Shown here in pieces: positions 38,918-47,518 of a stretch of 61,427 bases of DNA. Origin of the DNA: an uncultured Phocaeicola sp. (GTDB lineage: Bacteria > Bacteroidota > Bacteroidia > Bacteroidales > Bacteroidaceae); assembly GCA_948956705.1 (NCBI GenBank), contig CARCZS010000014.1, positions 1 through 61,427 on the forward strand. Reading direction: 5' to 3'. Made by a program: the position numbers and the translations under genes. Numbering within the stretch: position 1 is the first letter of the stretch; each line of letters opens with the position of its first letter. A model generated the notes under the pieces. That model saw nothing but the letters and a program-made list of their open reading frames with translations. It did no database searches and was not told where the DNA came from.

Positions 38918-39910
38918 ATGGCGATATTAGCATTTCAAAAACCTGATAAAGTATTAATGTTGGAAGCGGATTCCAAATTCGGTAAATTTGAATTCCGTCC
39001 ACTCGAACCCGGTTTCGGTATTACCGTAGGTAATGCTTTGCGCCGTATTCTTCTTTCTTCATTGGAAGGATTTGCAATCAACACGATTAAAATCGAAGGT
39101 GTAGAACATGAGTTCGCCACTGTTCCAGGTGTTAAAGAGGATGTTACCAACATTATCTTAAATCTGAAGCAAGTCAGATTTAAGCAAGTAGTAGAAGAAT
39201 TTGAAAACGAAAAGGTAAGCATTACCGTTGAGAATTCTAGTGAATTTAAGGCAGGTGATATAAGTAAGTATTTGACTGGATTTGAAGTGTTAAATCCTGA
39301 ATTGGTTATTTGCCATTTAGATTCAAAAGCAACTTTACAGATGGACATTACTATTAACAAAGGTAGAGGCTATGTTCCGGCTGACGAAAACCGTGAATAC
39401 TGTACTGATGTGAACGTAATTCCCATCGATTCTATTTACACACCGATACGTAATGTAAAATATCAAGTAGAAAACTTCCGTGTTGAGCAGAAGACTGACT
39501 ACGAAAAGCTGATATTGGAAATTACTACCGATGGTTCCATTCATCCGAAGGAAGCTTTGAAAGAAGCAGCTAAAATATTGATTTATCACTTTATGTTGTT
39601 CTCTGACGAAAAGATCACTCTTGAGACTTCTGATGTGGACGGCAATGAAGAATTCGATGAAGAAGTATTGCACATGCGCCAGTTGCTGAAGACCAAGCTG
39701 GTTGATATGGACCTCTCTGTTCGTGCTTTGAACTGTTTGAAAGCTGCCGATGTAGAAACATTGGGTGACTTGGTACAGTTTAACAAGACCGATCTGTTGA
39801 AGTTCAGAAACTTCGGTAAGAAATCGCTCACGGAGCTTGATGATTTGCTCGAGAGTCTGAATCTGTCGTTTGGAACCGATATCTCTAAATATAAATTAGA
39901 TAAAGAATAA
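38918..39910 (+). CDS. rpoA: DNA-directed RNA polymerase subunit alpha
   Basis: A 330-residue subunit that starts polymerase assembly and contacts activators. N-terminal domain: [32 protein letters not shown] and [19 protein letters not shown]-terminal helix-hairpin-helix domain: [47 protein letters not shown]. It lies between rpsD and rplQ as in most bacteria. Confidence 0.99.
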   Translation: MAILAFQKPDKVLMLEADSKFGKFEFRPLEPGFGITVGNALRRILLSSLEGFAINTIKIEGVEHEFATVPGVKEDVTNIILNLKQVRFKQVVEEFENEKVSITVENSSEFKAGDISKYLTGFEVLNPELVICHLDSKATLQMDITINKGRGYVPADENREYCTDVNVIPIDSIYTPIRNVKYQVENFRVEQKTDYEKLILEITTDGSIHPKEALKEAAKILIYHFMLFSDEKITLETSDVDGNEEFDEEVLHMRQLLKTKLVDMDLSVRALNCLKAADVETLGDLVQFNKTDLLKFRNFGKKSLTELDDLLESLNLSFGTDISKYKLDKE

Positions 39911-39913
39911 AAA

Positions 39914-40393
39914 ATGAGACATAATAAGAAATTCAATCATTTAGGTCGTACTGCTTCTCATAGAAGCGCTATGTTATCTAACATGGCTTGTTCTTTGATT
40001 AAGCACAAAAGAATCACTACGACTGTTGCAAAGGCTAAAGCTTTGAAGAAATTCGTTGAGCCTTTAATTACAAAGTCTAAAGACGACACTACTAATTCAC
40101 GTCGTGTAGTATTTAGCAACTTGCAAGATAAAATCGCTGTAACAGAATTATTCAAAGAAATTTCTGTAAAGGTAGCAGATCGTCCGGGTGGTTATACTCG
40201 TATCATCAAGACAGGACATCGTCTGGGTGACAACGCTGAAATGTGCTTCATCGAGTTAGTTGACTATGATGAAAACATGGCTAAGACTGCAACTGCTAAG
40301 AAAACAACTCGTACTCGTCGTTCTAAGAAGAGTGCTGCTGAAGCTCCTGCTGCAGAAGCTGCAACTACAGAAGAAGCCCCTAAAGCTGAGTAA
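39914..40393 (+). CDS. rplQ: 50S ribosomal protein L17 with C-terminal extension
   Basis: A 159-residue protein. The core is typical ([81 protein letters not shown]). After about residue 120 comes a low-complexity tail, first basic ([17 protein letters not shown]) and then Ala/Glu-rich, absent from the shorter L17 of many bacteria. It ends the superoperon, 3 bp after rpoA and just before a strong terminator. Confidence 0.97.
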   Translation: MRHNKKFNHLGRTASHRSAMLSNMACSLIKHKRITTTVAKAKALKKFVEPLITKSKDDTTNSRRVVFSNLQDKIAVTELFKEISVKVADRPGGYTRIIKTGHRLGDNAEMCFIELVDYDENMAKTATAKKTTRTRRSKKSAAEAPAAEAATTEEAPKAE

Positions 40394-40415
40394 TCTGTAC
40401 ACAACTATATATATT

Positions 40416-40448
40416 AAAGGTCGTAACCAAGTGGTTACGGCCTTTTTT
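40416..40448 (+). terminator. Terminator of the ribosomal superoperon
   Basis: AAAGGTCGTAACCA (40416-40429) pairs with TGGTTACGGCCTTT (40432-40445), 14 bp with one wobble, running into TTTTTT. Confidence 0.88.
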
Positions 40449-40529
40449 ATTTGTTTGCAATAGTTGAACAAATTCTCTTGTTGTTTGTTAATTTAATATA
40501 GGAAATGAAACAGGAAAGGCTAATTATGC

Positions 40530-40537
40530 TATCTTTG
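40530..40537 (+). promoter_or_regulatory. -7 box before the small exported protein gene
   Basis: TATCTTTG matches TAnnTTTG; the start codon is 18 bp downstream. No clear -33 TTTG is seen. Confidence 0.5.
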
Positions 40538-40555
40538 CAATAGAAAAACAAGAAA

Positions 40556-40984
40556 ATGAAAGGATTCATAGCAATCATATTATTCTTTGTGCTTGCATTG
40601 GCAGGAGTCAAAACAGGGCATTTCAGCGTAGCTTCTTCGGTAGTTGTGCCGGAGCAATGTGCTGTGCAAGATGACTGTTCCACTCAGGCACATACAATAA
40701 ATGAAGGTGCTATCATTCCTTTGGAAAGAGAGAGATGCCTGGCTGATATGGAGTTCAGCGATGCCCACACACTGGCCCATCGTGTAAGTACCTCAGCAGA
40801 GCGTTTATACCGTTTTTCTTCCATAGAGACCATACAATACATGAAAGCCTTATTGCGCAAATTAGCCACACGTATGGACATGCTTGCCCACTGTTCAAAA
40901 CGTGTTTACGATACTTCGCGCAGCCAAAGCTGGGACGATGCCTGCGAGCATTATATCTTTGGCATGAGGCGTATTCTGATTTAG
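40556..40984 (+). CDS. Hypothetical exported protein
   Basis: A 142-residue protein I do not recognise. A hydrophobic N-terminus (MKGFIAIILFFVLALAGVKTG) looks like a signal peptide or anchor. The rest is polar, with four cysteines and a helical C-terminal half (SAERLYRFSSIETIQYMKALLRKLATRMDML). A Bacteroides-type -7 box sits just before it, which supports expression. No homologous family comes to mind. It may be co-expressed with the membrane protein at 41104, although a hairpin lies between them. Confidence 0.65.
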   Translation: MKGFIAIILFFVLALAGVKTGHFSVASSVVVPEQCAVQDDCSTQAHTINEGAIIPLERERCLADMEFSDAHTLAHRVSTSAERLYRFSSIETIQYMKALLRKLATRMDMLAHCSKRVYDTSRSQSWDDACEHYIFGMRRILI

Positions 40985-41017
40985 ATTTTATTCTTTTACT
41001 CGTATTTTATGCATTCG

Positions 41018-41043
41018 TATTATCCTGTTGCTACAGGGTAATA
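41018..41043. other. Intergenic hairpin
   Basis: TATTATCCTGT (41018-41028) pairs with ACAGGGTAATA (41033-41043), 11 bp with one wobble and a TGCT loop. There is no T tract, so it may be a weak terminator or an operator. Confidence 0.4.
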
Positions 41044-41103
41044 GGGGAGTGTATAGGGATAGTTATGTTTTTCTTATTAGTAACAGAATAAAATTTGAAG
41101 ATT

Positions 41104-41643
41104 ATGAATAATGCAGTTTCAGCTGATGTAACTCTGTTTTCAAGAGTACATCCCGACATAGTAAAACGTATTAGTGTTTCGTCAGTTATTGTTTCGGCCT
41201 TACTTGCCATTGGCGGTATTGGTGCTTTCGTTACTTCCTTGCGGATGGGCGACGCCACATCTACCTTGAGTATGATATTTATGACAGCCGGTACAATTCT
41301 GCTTCTTATAGCTCTTTTTCGCCTTTTCTGGCGGAGCAAAGAATGGGTCTACACTCCCACAGGCAGTGTGACCAAAGAAGGTTCTTGTTTCTTTGATGTA
41401 TGCGATTTGCATGCGTTGACCGACCAGTTGGATAAGAAAGTATTTGGCAAAGACAGTGATGTGCAAGTAAAAACTAACGGTAATGTTCGGATGGATTATC
41501 TTATTTCTCAAGATAAGAGATTTGCAGCTGTCCAGCTGTTCCGTTTCATCCCTTATACGTATGAAGCAGCATCTTCCGTGTATTATCTGACTGGACAAGA
41601 TGCGCTGGGCTTCACACGCTGTTTGGAAACTAATAAATTTTGA
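41104..41643 (+). CDS. Hypothetical inner-membrane protein
   Basis: A 179-residue protein with two adjacent membrane helices (about residues 25-48, VSSVIVSALLAIGGIGAFV, and 58-77, LSMIFMTAGTILLLIALF) followed by a soluble domain of about 100 residues (EWVYTPTGSVTKEGSCFFDVCDLHALTDQL). The frame opens at a TTG (41095), but ATG 41104 is the likelier start. I do not recognise the family. It faces the MutS-like gene across a 97-bp gap. Confidence 0.65.
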   Translation: MNNAVSADVTLFSRVHPDIVKRISVSSVIVSALLAIGGIGAFVTSLRMGDATSTLSMIFMTAGTILLLIALFRLFWRSKEWVYTPTGSVTKEGSCFFDVCDLHALTDQLDKKVFGKDSDVQVKTNGNVRMDYLISQDKRFAAVQLFRFIPYTYEAASSVYYLTGQDALGFTRCLETNKF

Positions 41644-41670
41644 TTTTTTCTATGACTCTTTATGTTATGA

Positions 41671-41704
41671 AAGTAAAGCAAGCCTGTGAAGGTGAACTTT
41701 ACTT
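41671..41704. terminator. Possible two-way terminator hairpin
   Basis: AAGTAAAG (41671-41678) and CTTTACTT (41697-41704) are perfect inverted copies between convergent genes. No strong T tract is present, so this is tentative. Confidence 0.35.
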
Positions 41705-41740
41705 GCTTAAGACGTTAATGTGATAAATTGTTGGGTGGGG

Positions 41741-43540
41741 TTAGTCGTTGATGACCAGCCCCATCTTTTTCATTAAAAAGCACGCATTCATGTTGCGGGC
41801 AACACCCTCACGCATTTTGTAGGAAAAAGCCAACTCATTGTTTGTGATATCTGCCTCGAAGCAATAATTGCGGATTTCATCAGGGAAGTATTCGATTAGT
41901 TTGCCCAGCAAGAGGTCATGCGTAGCGATGATGCCGTTTGCTTTCAGCGTCATCAACTGTTTGACAAGGGCAAAAGACCCTTTCTGTTTGTCCATCGAAT
42001 TGGTGCCTTTCAATATTTCATCCAGAATGATAAATAATTCCTCACCCGAGTTCAGCCGGTCGATAATCTGTTTCAAACGTTTCAGTTCAGCAAAGAAATA
42101 CGATTCGTTATCATTGAGCGAGTCTGAAGTCCTCAAGCTGGTTATGAGTCGGGCAGGATAGATTTCGAGCGAGTCACAACACACCGGACTGCCGATGCAG
42201 GCAAGCACATAGTTTATTCCGATAGTACGCAGATAAGTACTTTTGCCGGCCATATTCGCTCCGGTAATAATGACGAAAAAGGGGCGCGAAGGAATCTCCG
42301 CATCGTTTTTCACACATTGGTTTATGGGCATCAGCGGATGTCCCATTTCCCGGGCGCGGAAGACGAACGGCCTGTCGGCTATCACCGGATACATATAAGC
42401 CGGATGATTGAATGCAAAAGTTCCCATCGAACAGAGTGCATCCATTTCTCCGAGCGTATCCAGCCAATGCAGAAGGCAGCCCCCATATTTCCTTCTCCAC
42501 TCTTCGATGCGCATCACCTGGCGGAGCTGCCAAAACATAGAGCCCTCCAAAAGTACATACATAATCAGATTATTTCTTAAATCCAGTCTGTCCAGTTCGG
42601 TCGACAACTCCTTCAGCACCTCCGTTGTCCGCTTTCCATCCGTACCGAAATTCGCTTTGAGGCGGGCAAGCAACGGTGCCTTCATCTCCTGTTCATCAAT
42701 GAGTTCAATGAGTTTTGCATAAATGGAGAGGATGCGGAGTTTCTTGTCATATATTCCTTGCAGGTTAGTGACATGTTTGATAAGTCCGAAACTCGCCACC
42801 ACGAACGTGCCGAAAGCAAGCCCGAGCCAACTCATCGAAATCACTCCGGCCAATCCCAATACCAATAAGACGGTATTGACCGCAGGCACAAGCCAAAGCA
42901 TAGGACGGCTCCACCACATCCGGCTGAAATAAGCAGAAGATTCCGTCCATTCCTTAATCTCGTTGCGGTCGCCGGCCTCACCCTTGTAGAGCAGTCCGGT
43001 GATGCGGAAAGATTCGCGGAACTTATCATATCCGGCAAGTTCGCCGACTGCCGCCTGTCGTTCCTCTATTTCTTCCTTCTTTTCCAAAGGTTTCTGCAGC
43101 CATTCCGCCAGTTTGTTTTTTCCGAAAGAAGTGCACGTGCGGTTCATCGCCTGAAACAGAGAATGATGGCCAAAGATGTCGAGGTCTAAAGAATAGCGGT
43201 GGGCTGCGTTGACAAACTCTGCCCCTTCGTCAAACGGCTCATAGTTATTATCCAATGCCGAAATCTCGTCCCGATTAACACGGATACATGTCTCCAGCCA
43301 CTCTTTTCGGAAGAAGAGTCCATTGTGGAACTTCACCAGCATCAGAAACGGTACGAACGTGAGTGCGATAATCAAACATAAGACGGCAGTTCCGGCATCA
43401 TAGCCATAGATTACCCCGAAGACACCTGCCAGAAACAGGACAACCCGCAGGCTGCTGATGCGCATAATCTTGTTCTTTACTGTCTGAAGTTCCTTTCCCG
43501 CTTCGTCAATCCGTTGTTGATATTGTGCTTTTAATTCCAT
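41741..43540 (-). CDS. Membrane-anchored MutS-like ATPase
   Basis: A 599-residue protein. The C-terminal third is the MutS ATPase: Walker A GANMAGKST (from residue 427, Lys433), LRTSDSLNDNESYFFAELKRL, Walker B ELFIILDEILKGTNSMD and an IIATHD His. The N-terminal mismatch-recognition and connector domains of MutS are absent. Instead there are two hydrophobic hairpins near residues 28-68 and 215-255 (LWLVPAVNTVLLVLGLAGVI) that look like membrane spans, joined to a MutS core-like helical region. Such MutS-related proteins are common in Bacteroidota; a role in mismatch repair is doubtful. It has its own promoter and no obvious partner gene. Confidence 0.85.
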   Translation of the reverse strand: MELKAQYQQRIDEAGKELQTVKNKIMRISSLRVVLFLAGVFGVIYGYDAGTAVLCLIIALTFVPFLMLVKFHNGLFFRKEWLETCIRVNRDEISALDNNYEPFDEGAEFVNAAHRYSLDLDIFGHHSLFQAMNRTCTSFGKNKLAEWLQKPLEKKEEIEERQAAVGELAGYDKFRESFRITGLLYKGEAGDRNEIKEWTESSAYFSRMWWSRPMLWLVPAVNTVLLVLGLAGVISMSWLGLAFGTFVVASFGLIKHVTNLQGIYDKKLRILSIYAKLIELIDEQEMKAPLLARLKANFGTDGKRTTEVLKELSTELDRLDLRNNLIMYVLLEGSMFWQLRQVMRIEEWRRKYGGCLLHWLDTLGEMDALCSMGTFAFNHPAYMYPVIADRPFVFRAREMGHPLMPINQCVKNDAEIPSRPFFVIITGANMAGKSTYLRTIGINYVLACIGSPVCCDSLEIYPARLITSLRTSDSLNDNESYFFAELKRLKQIIDRLNSGEELFIILDEILKGTNSMDKQKGSFALVKQLMTLKANGIIATHDLLLGKLIEYFPDEIRNYCFEADITNNELAFSYKMREGVARNMNACFLMKKMGLVIND

Positions 43541-43572
43541 TTTTTTATTTGTTCATTGATAGTACTTGCAGG

Positions 43573-43580
43573 CAAATATA
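43573..43580 (-). promoter_or_regulatory. -7 box of the MutS-like gene
   Basis: TATATTTG on the minus strand, 33 bp before the ATG, fits TAnnTTTG. Confidence 0.5.
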
Positions 43581-43711
43581 GGGAAAAATATCCCTCCTTC
43601 GTCAGTAATTATGTTATTTAGCCTTATCTGCCTGTCGTTTCGCAGCGATAAGGAGAAGTCGGGAGAATGAAACTTTAACGGAAAAAATGGATGTTTCTCT
43701 CCCGAAAAGTG

Positions 43712-43719
43712 TATATTTG
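43712..43719 (+). promoter_or_regulatory. -7 box of the lipoprotein gene
   Basis: TATATTTG; transcription would begin near 43725. This lies downstream of an in-frame ATG at 43687 and so favours ATG 43750 as the true start. Confidence 0.5.
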
Positions 43720-43749
43720 TCAATAGAAAGAGCAACAAACACATTGATT

Positions 43750-44433
43750 ATGAAAAAAATAGCATTGATATTGCTTTCATCCCTTATCCTGTCGGGATGT
43801 TCTCCTTATGGTATGCAGGGAAACCCGGCGGCAGTGCAGGCAGGTGCGGCCATCGGCGGTGTGCTGGGGGCCATTATAGGCGACAGGGCAGGCGGATATA
43901 ACGCCTCACAGTTCGGAGCTTTGGTGGGAACAGTGGCCGGGGCTGCAGTAGGCAATGCGGTGACTACCCCCCGGCGGGACGATGGCACGGAAGAAGGATA
44001 TTATATAGAAAGCCGCACGTCGCACCCGTCCTATAGCACTTCGTCGGCAGGAGGATATGACGGCTACGCACCGGCCTATTCGGGTTTGCGTGTCACGAAT
44101 CTTCGCTTTATCGATGACAATCGTAATCATACGATTGATGCCGAGGAAGACAGTAAGTTGGTATTCGATGTGGTGAATGACGGTGATGCTCCCGCCTACA
44201 ATGTCACTCCCATGATTGAAGAAGTGACCGGCATGAAACATATCCTTATCTCTCCGGCACAGCAGATTGCCTATATGCCGGTGGGAAATACGATTCGTTA
44301 TACGGCAACAATCCGCGGCGGCAGAAAGCTGAAGACAGGAGAGGCCGTGTTCAGGGTTTATACCACGGAGAGCAACGGTGCGGTGAGCCAGACACATGAA
44401 TTTTCTTTGCCCACACAGAAAAGGAAGAAATGA
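43750..44433 (+). CDS. Glycine-zipper lipoprotein
   Basis: A 227-residue lipoprotein: signal peptide MKKIALILLSSLILSGC with lipid-bearing Cys17. A glycine-zipper segment follows (AGAAIGGVLGAIIGDRAGGY and GALVGTVAGAAVGNAV, about residues 34-75), a feature of proteins that insert helices into membranes. The C-terminal part (about 115-222) looks like a beta-sandwich (LRVTNLRFIDDNRNHTIDAEEDSKLVFDVVNDGD). An earlier in-frame ATG at 43687 lies upstream of the promoter and is rejected. The role is unknown. The next lipoprotein gene follows after 21 bp. Confidence 0.82.
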   Translation: MKKIALILLSSLILSGCSPYGMQGNPAAVQAGAAIGGVLGAIIGDRAGGYNASQFGALVGTVAGAAVGNAVTTPRRDDGTEEGYYIESRTSHPSYSTSSAGGYDGYAPAYSGLRVTNLRFIDDNRNHTIDAEEDSKLVFDVVNDGDAPAYNVTPMIEEVTGMKHILISPAQQIAYMPVGNTIRYTATIRGGRKLKTGEAVFRVYTTESNGAVSQTHEFSLPTQKRKK

Positions 44434-44454
44434 TTTATCAAACCAAATAACACA

Positions 44455-45618
44455 ATGAAAAAGACAAAACTATTTGCAGCACTGCTCTTGATGGCTGTGT
44501 GTGCAGGATGCGGAACGGAAAAAGAGCAGGCAACGATGGTCACGGTGGATATTGCCGGCGAACATTCAGAGAAGGAAGTGCTCCTTCAGGATTTTATGGA
44601 TGTGGAATACATTCCATTGGAGACAAGTGATGAATTTGTGACTCAAGGGAGTGTGATGGATATAGGCGACAAATATCTGTTGGTGAAGAACTGGGCAAAC
44701 GACGGCGACATTTTTGTTTATGACAGAAAGACCGGTAAGGGCATACGGAAAATAAACCGGAAGGGACAAGGTGCCGAAGAATATAACTTTATCAACGGAA
44801 TTATTCTGGACGAAAGCAGTGATGAAATGTTTGTCAACTGTACTGCAGCGAAAAAAATCTATGTGTATGATTTGTCGGGAAACTTCAAGCGTTCCTTTGA
44901 GCACCCGAAAGATACCGAATTCATGGATGTCCTTAATTATGATAAAGACAATCTGATTTGTTATGATATGTCTGTCTATTATAAAGACGGACAGCCCAGA
45001 GAGAAAGGAAAATCCTATCACTCGCTCATTTCCAAGAAAGACGGAAGTGTCACTCGTGGCATCTATCTTCCGTATGATGTAGTCAAGGCTCCTTGTGTGC
45101 AGCAGGGAGATGGAGTGGCGATGGCTTCTGTACGTCCGATTATTCCGAACCGGGGAGAATGGCTGTTGGTTGACTGTTCTTCGGACACGGTGTATAATTA
45201 TGTGCCCGAAAAAAACGAACTGGTTCCTTTCCTTGCAAAAGCGCCGACCAAGGACCCGGAGATACTCCTGACAATGGGAGCTATCACCGACCGTTATTAT
45301 TTTATTCACACTGTAAAGAAAGTGTTTGATTTTACTACCGGAAGAGGATTCTTTATGAACGATTTCATGTACGATAAGCAGGACAATGCGCTTTATAAGG
45401 CAAAGGTGCTCAATAGTGATTTTGTAAAGAAACGCGGTGTGGATATGTTTTTGCGCCCAATCAATAATAATGAAATCGCGGTTGTTCAGACATTGGCAGC
45501 CGGTCAGTTGGTCGAAGCTTATCAAGAAGATGGACTGCAAGGCCGGTTGAAAGAGGTGGCAGCGGGATTGGATGAAGAAGCCAATCCGGTGGTCATGCTG
45601 GTGAAGTATAAACACTAA
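44455..45618 (+). CDS. 6-bladed beta-propeller lipoprotein
   Basis: A 387-residue surface or periplasmic lipoprotein of the Bacteroidales '6-bladed beta-propeller' family (BF2992-like). Signal peptide with lipobox (LLLMAVCAGC, Cys19), then DFMDVEYIPLETSDEFV and repeated blade motifs such as KYLLVKNWANDGDIFVYDRKTGKGIRKINRKGQGAEEY and KKIYVYDLSGNFKRSF. Family members are often found beside transport or signalling genes, but their ligands are unknown. Probably in one operon with the glycine-zipper lipoprotein. Confidence 0.87.
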   Translation: MKKTKLFAALLLMAVCAGCGTEKEQATMVTVDIAGEHSEKEVLLQDFMDVEYIPLETSDEFVTQGSVMDIGDKYLLVKNWANDGDIFVYDRKTGKGIRKINRKGQGAEEYNFINGIILDESSDEMFVNCTAAKKIYVYDLSGNFKRSFEHPKDTEFMDVLNYDKDNLICYDMSVYYKDGQPREKGKSYHSLISKKDGSVTRGIYLPYDVVKAPCVQQGDGVAMASVRPIIPNRGEWLLVDCSSDTVYNYVPEKNELVPFLAKAPTKDPEILLTMGAITDRYYFIHTVKKVFDFTTGRGFFMNDFMYDKQDNALYKAKVLNSDFVKKRGVDMFLRPINNNEIAVVQTLAAGQLVEAYQEDGLQGRLKEVAAGLDEEANPVVMLVKYKH

Positions 45619-45640
45619 GATGACAGACGGTATCTTATAC

Positions 45641-45718
45641 CCCAAACAATGGGCATTGTTTTCGAAGAATGTTACCATTGTTTGGAAAAACTCTTTCCAT
45701 TGTTTGGGAAAAACCTCA
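45641..45718. repeat. Repeats of CCATTGTTTGG, 22 bp apart
   Basis: CCATTGTTTGG occurs at 45675-45685 and 45697-45707, each followed by AAAAAC-type sequence (22-bp period), and inverted as CCAAACAATGG at 45642-45652. The inverted and direct copies can form alternative hairpins. It lies in the first half of the 408-bp gap between convergent genes. Confidence 0.65.
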
Positions 45719-45930
45719 CGAGAGTTTTTGAGGTATATATTTCCTGCTTTTCTTCCGGAAAAAGTGATTGAGCAGGAATAAATGCAAATCATGTTTCACA
45801 CATATCGTGGGGATAACGTACTGTCGTACAGTGACTTGTTGTGAAACGTACTGCATGGGCGAAATCTGTCACAGGAAATTGTTATAATGAAAAAAGGTGG
45901 AAGAGTTTTTCGTTATAGCAGTTGCCTGAT

Positions 45931-46014
45931 AAAAGACCAAGGTCTTTTTAAAAAACTCCTTCACCTTTTTCAAAGACTTCAAGGTCTTTTTTCAAAACCT
46001 CAAGGTCTTTTTTG
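45931..46014. repeat. Tandem terminator-like repeats (AAGGTCTTTTT)
   Basis: Three copies of AAGGTCTTTTT end near 45949, 45992 and 46013. The first forms AAAGACC-AAGGTCTTT followed by T, the second AAAGAC...GTCTTTTTT. Units repeat every 21-22 bp; a degenerate unit lies between the first two. Each resembles a small hairpin terminator for the plus strand. The 200 bp between this block and 45718 show nothing else I can name. Confidence 0.6.
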
Positions 46015-46026
46015 AGTACTCCATCG

Positions 46027-46485
46027 TCAGTTCTTATTGATGATGCTTTGAATTTCTTGCAATGTTAAGTTTCCGGTGATGATGATGATGGTAAGCTCAT
46101 TCTGTTCCTCGCTCAGCAATACGAATTCCTTTTGCTTTTCCTTATCATGTTTCAAGAAAATCGTAGTCTTCTCACCTTCATCGTTGATGCGCATCAGCTC
46201 CTCGTAACCGTTCTTGGGGTTGATATAGCTGACATCTTTCTTTATCTGCGCAATGACAGACGCCTTTTCACAACTCAGAATCTGAATATTGTCCAACTTA
46301 CTTGCCATTTTTCCGATATTGACACCCTCGGCTTTCATATCGGGCATCAGACTGAGCATCGCTTTGGATATATATACAGATGTAACACCTTCCATATCGG
46401 CATACTTGTCAAAAAAAGAGTCCTGTGCATAAGTGAATAATGAGCAGAGGGACAGTAACAGGGTAATAATATATGTACGTTTCAT
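46027..46485 (-). CDS. DUF4252 domain protein, second copy
   Basis: A 152-residue exported protein: signal peptide MKRTYIITLLLSLCSLFTYAQ, then the DUF4252 core (KYADMEGVTSVYISKAMLSLMP, GYEELMRINDEGEKTTIFLKHDKE). It is a paralogue of the protein at 47519 (GYETLVQVNDEGEKVRILAK). The ATG overlaps the stop codon of the preceding gene (TGATG); an in-frame GTG just before it is less likely. The function of DUF4252 is unknown. Confidence 0.85.
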   Translation of the reverse strand: MKRTYIITLLLSLCSLFTYAQDSFFDKYADMEGVTSVYISKAMLSLMPDMKAEGVNIGKMASKLDNIQILSCEKASVIAQIKKDVSYINPKNGYEELMRINDEGEKTTIFLKHDKEKQKEFVLLSEEQNELTIIIITGNLTLQEIQSIINKN

Positions 46486-47018
46486 CACTTTAAGTTTTTA
46501 ATTCGTTTCAATTGTTGGTTTACATTCTCTTGTATCTTTTCGGTGGTCTCGTGTACCGTTTCCACTTGTTGCACTCCCTTATTGAGCGCAGACGAAAACA
46601 TGAGCAGTGCTTTTTGAGCCTCTGCGTATGCTTCGGCAGGAGAAGCGCAGGTATCTTGCGGGGTAGGAGATGTGTAAGGTTTATACAGATACATTCCTAC
46701 CGAGAAGAGAAGGAGCAGACTGGCGGCAATGCTGCCCATCCACTGCAAGCGGATGATGCGTGTACGCTTTTTTATCTTCATGGTTCGCCGTTCGCGCGTA
46801 TCCCATTCGTCTATCAGACCGCTTAATTTACTTTCCAGACCTTCGGGCGTTTCCGGTTCAGGTTGGGAGGCGAGCTGCGCGAAGAGTCTTTTCTCGGCAA
46901 GTAGGTGTGCCGGAACGTCCTCTTGTGCAAAGAACTTTTTCAGTTCTTTTTCTTCGGCCTCATTCGTTTCGCCGTCATAATATCGGACTAGTAATTGTTC
47001 TATTTCATTTACTTTCAT
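46485..47018 (-). CDS. Single-span membrane protein, probable anti-sigma factor
   Basis: A 177-residue protein encoded right after the ECF sigma gene and overlapping it by 14 bp. The cytoplasmic N-terminus (MKVNEIEQLLVRYYDGETNEAEEKELKKFF) resembles the helical start of anti-sigma and 'FecR-type' N-terminal domains: a short bundle with the D-G-E-T pattern. One membrane helix lies at about 93-112 (WMGSIAASLLLLFSVGMYLY), and a periplasmic tail of about 65 residues follows with no FecR domain. Anti-sigma function is inferred from layout and position. Confidence 0.7.
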   Translation of the reverse strand: MKVNEIEQLLVRYYDGETNEAEEKELKKFFAQEDVPAHLLAEKRLFAQLASQPEPETPEGLESKLSGLIDEWDTRERRTMKIKKRTRIIRLQWMGSIAASLLLLFSVGMYLYKPYTSPTPQDTCASPAEAYAEAQKALLMFSSALNKGVQQVETVHETTEKIQENVNQQLKRIKNLK

Positions 47019-47517
47019 AGTTCATAAGTTCATTAAATTGTTCACGTATCTTTTTGCGGGCACGGCTCAGCAATACACGGATATTGACGGCCGTGAGTCC
47101 GGTGGCTTGTTCTATTTCTTCGTAAGAGCAGTCGTTCACGTCACGCAGCAGGATGATTTGTTGCTGTTGCCGCGGCAACTGTCCGATTAATTTTTTTACC
47201 TGATTCGCTTCGTCTCTTTGTTCTATTTCGTGCACCATGTTGCTGTCTGTCGGGAGATTCAGCTCTTCGGGCAGTCGGCTGTCTTCGTCCGGTCTGCAGG
47301 AACGGAGGGAATCGTAGCACAAATTTTTGATAAGCGTCACACAATAAGCCTCAATGCTGGCAACCTCGGGAAGTTCGTCGCGCTTTTTCCACAATTTCAG
47401 ATACGCCTCCTGCACCATGTCCTCGGCATCCTGCACATTGCCCATCAAGCGGAAGGCCACTCGATAGAGTTTGGCATGGCAAGGTAGAAATTGTTGTTTA
47501 AAACTAGCGGCGTCCAT
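47005..47517 (-). CDS. ECF-type RNA polymerase sigma factor
   Basis: A 170-residue sigma-70 family factor. Region 2 (about 8-75) has LYRVAFRLMGNVQDAEDMVQEAYLKLWKKRDEL; region 4 (about 108-160) has LPRQQQQIILLRDVNDCSYEEIEQATGLTAVNIRVLLSRARKKIRE, a clear helix-turn-helix. Regions 1.1 and 3 are lacking, as in ECF factors. It lies 1 bp after a DUF4252 gene and overlaps the next gene, so all four genes read as one mRNA. Target promoters are unknown; the cassette itself may be one. Confidence 0.93.
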   Translation of the reverse strand: MDAASFKQQFLPCHAKLYRVAFRLMGNVQDAEDMVQEAYLKLWKKRDELPEVASIEAYCVTLIKNLCYDSLRSCRPDEDSRLPEELNLPTDSNMVHEIEQRDEANQVKKLIGQLPRQQQQIILLRDVNDCSYEEIEQATGLTAVNIRVLLSRARKKIREQFNELMNYESK

Positions 47518-47518
47518 G

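Noticed and set aside
44566..45792. 408-codon minus-strand open frame opposite the propeller lipoprotein
   Set aside because: Despite its length it has no recognisable domain or start context and mirrors a well-supported gene on the plus strand.
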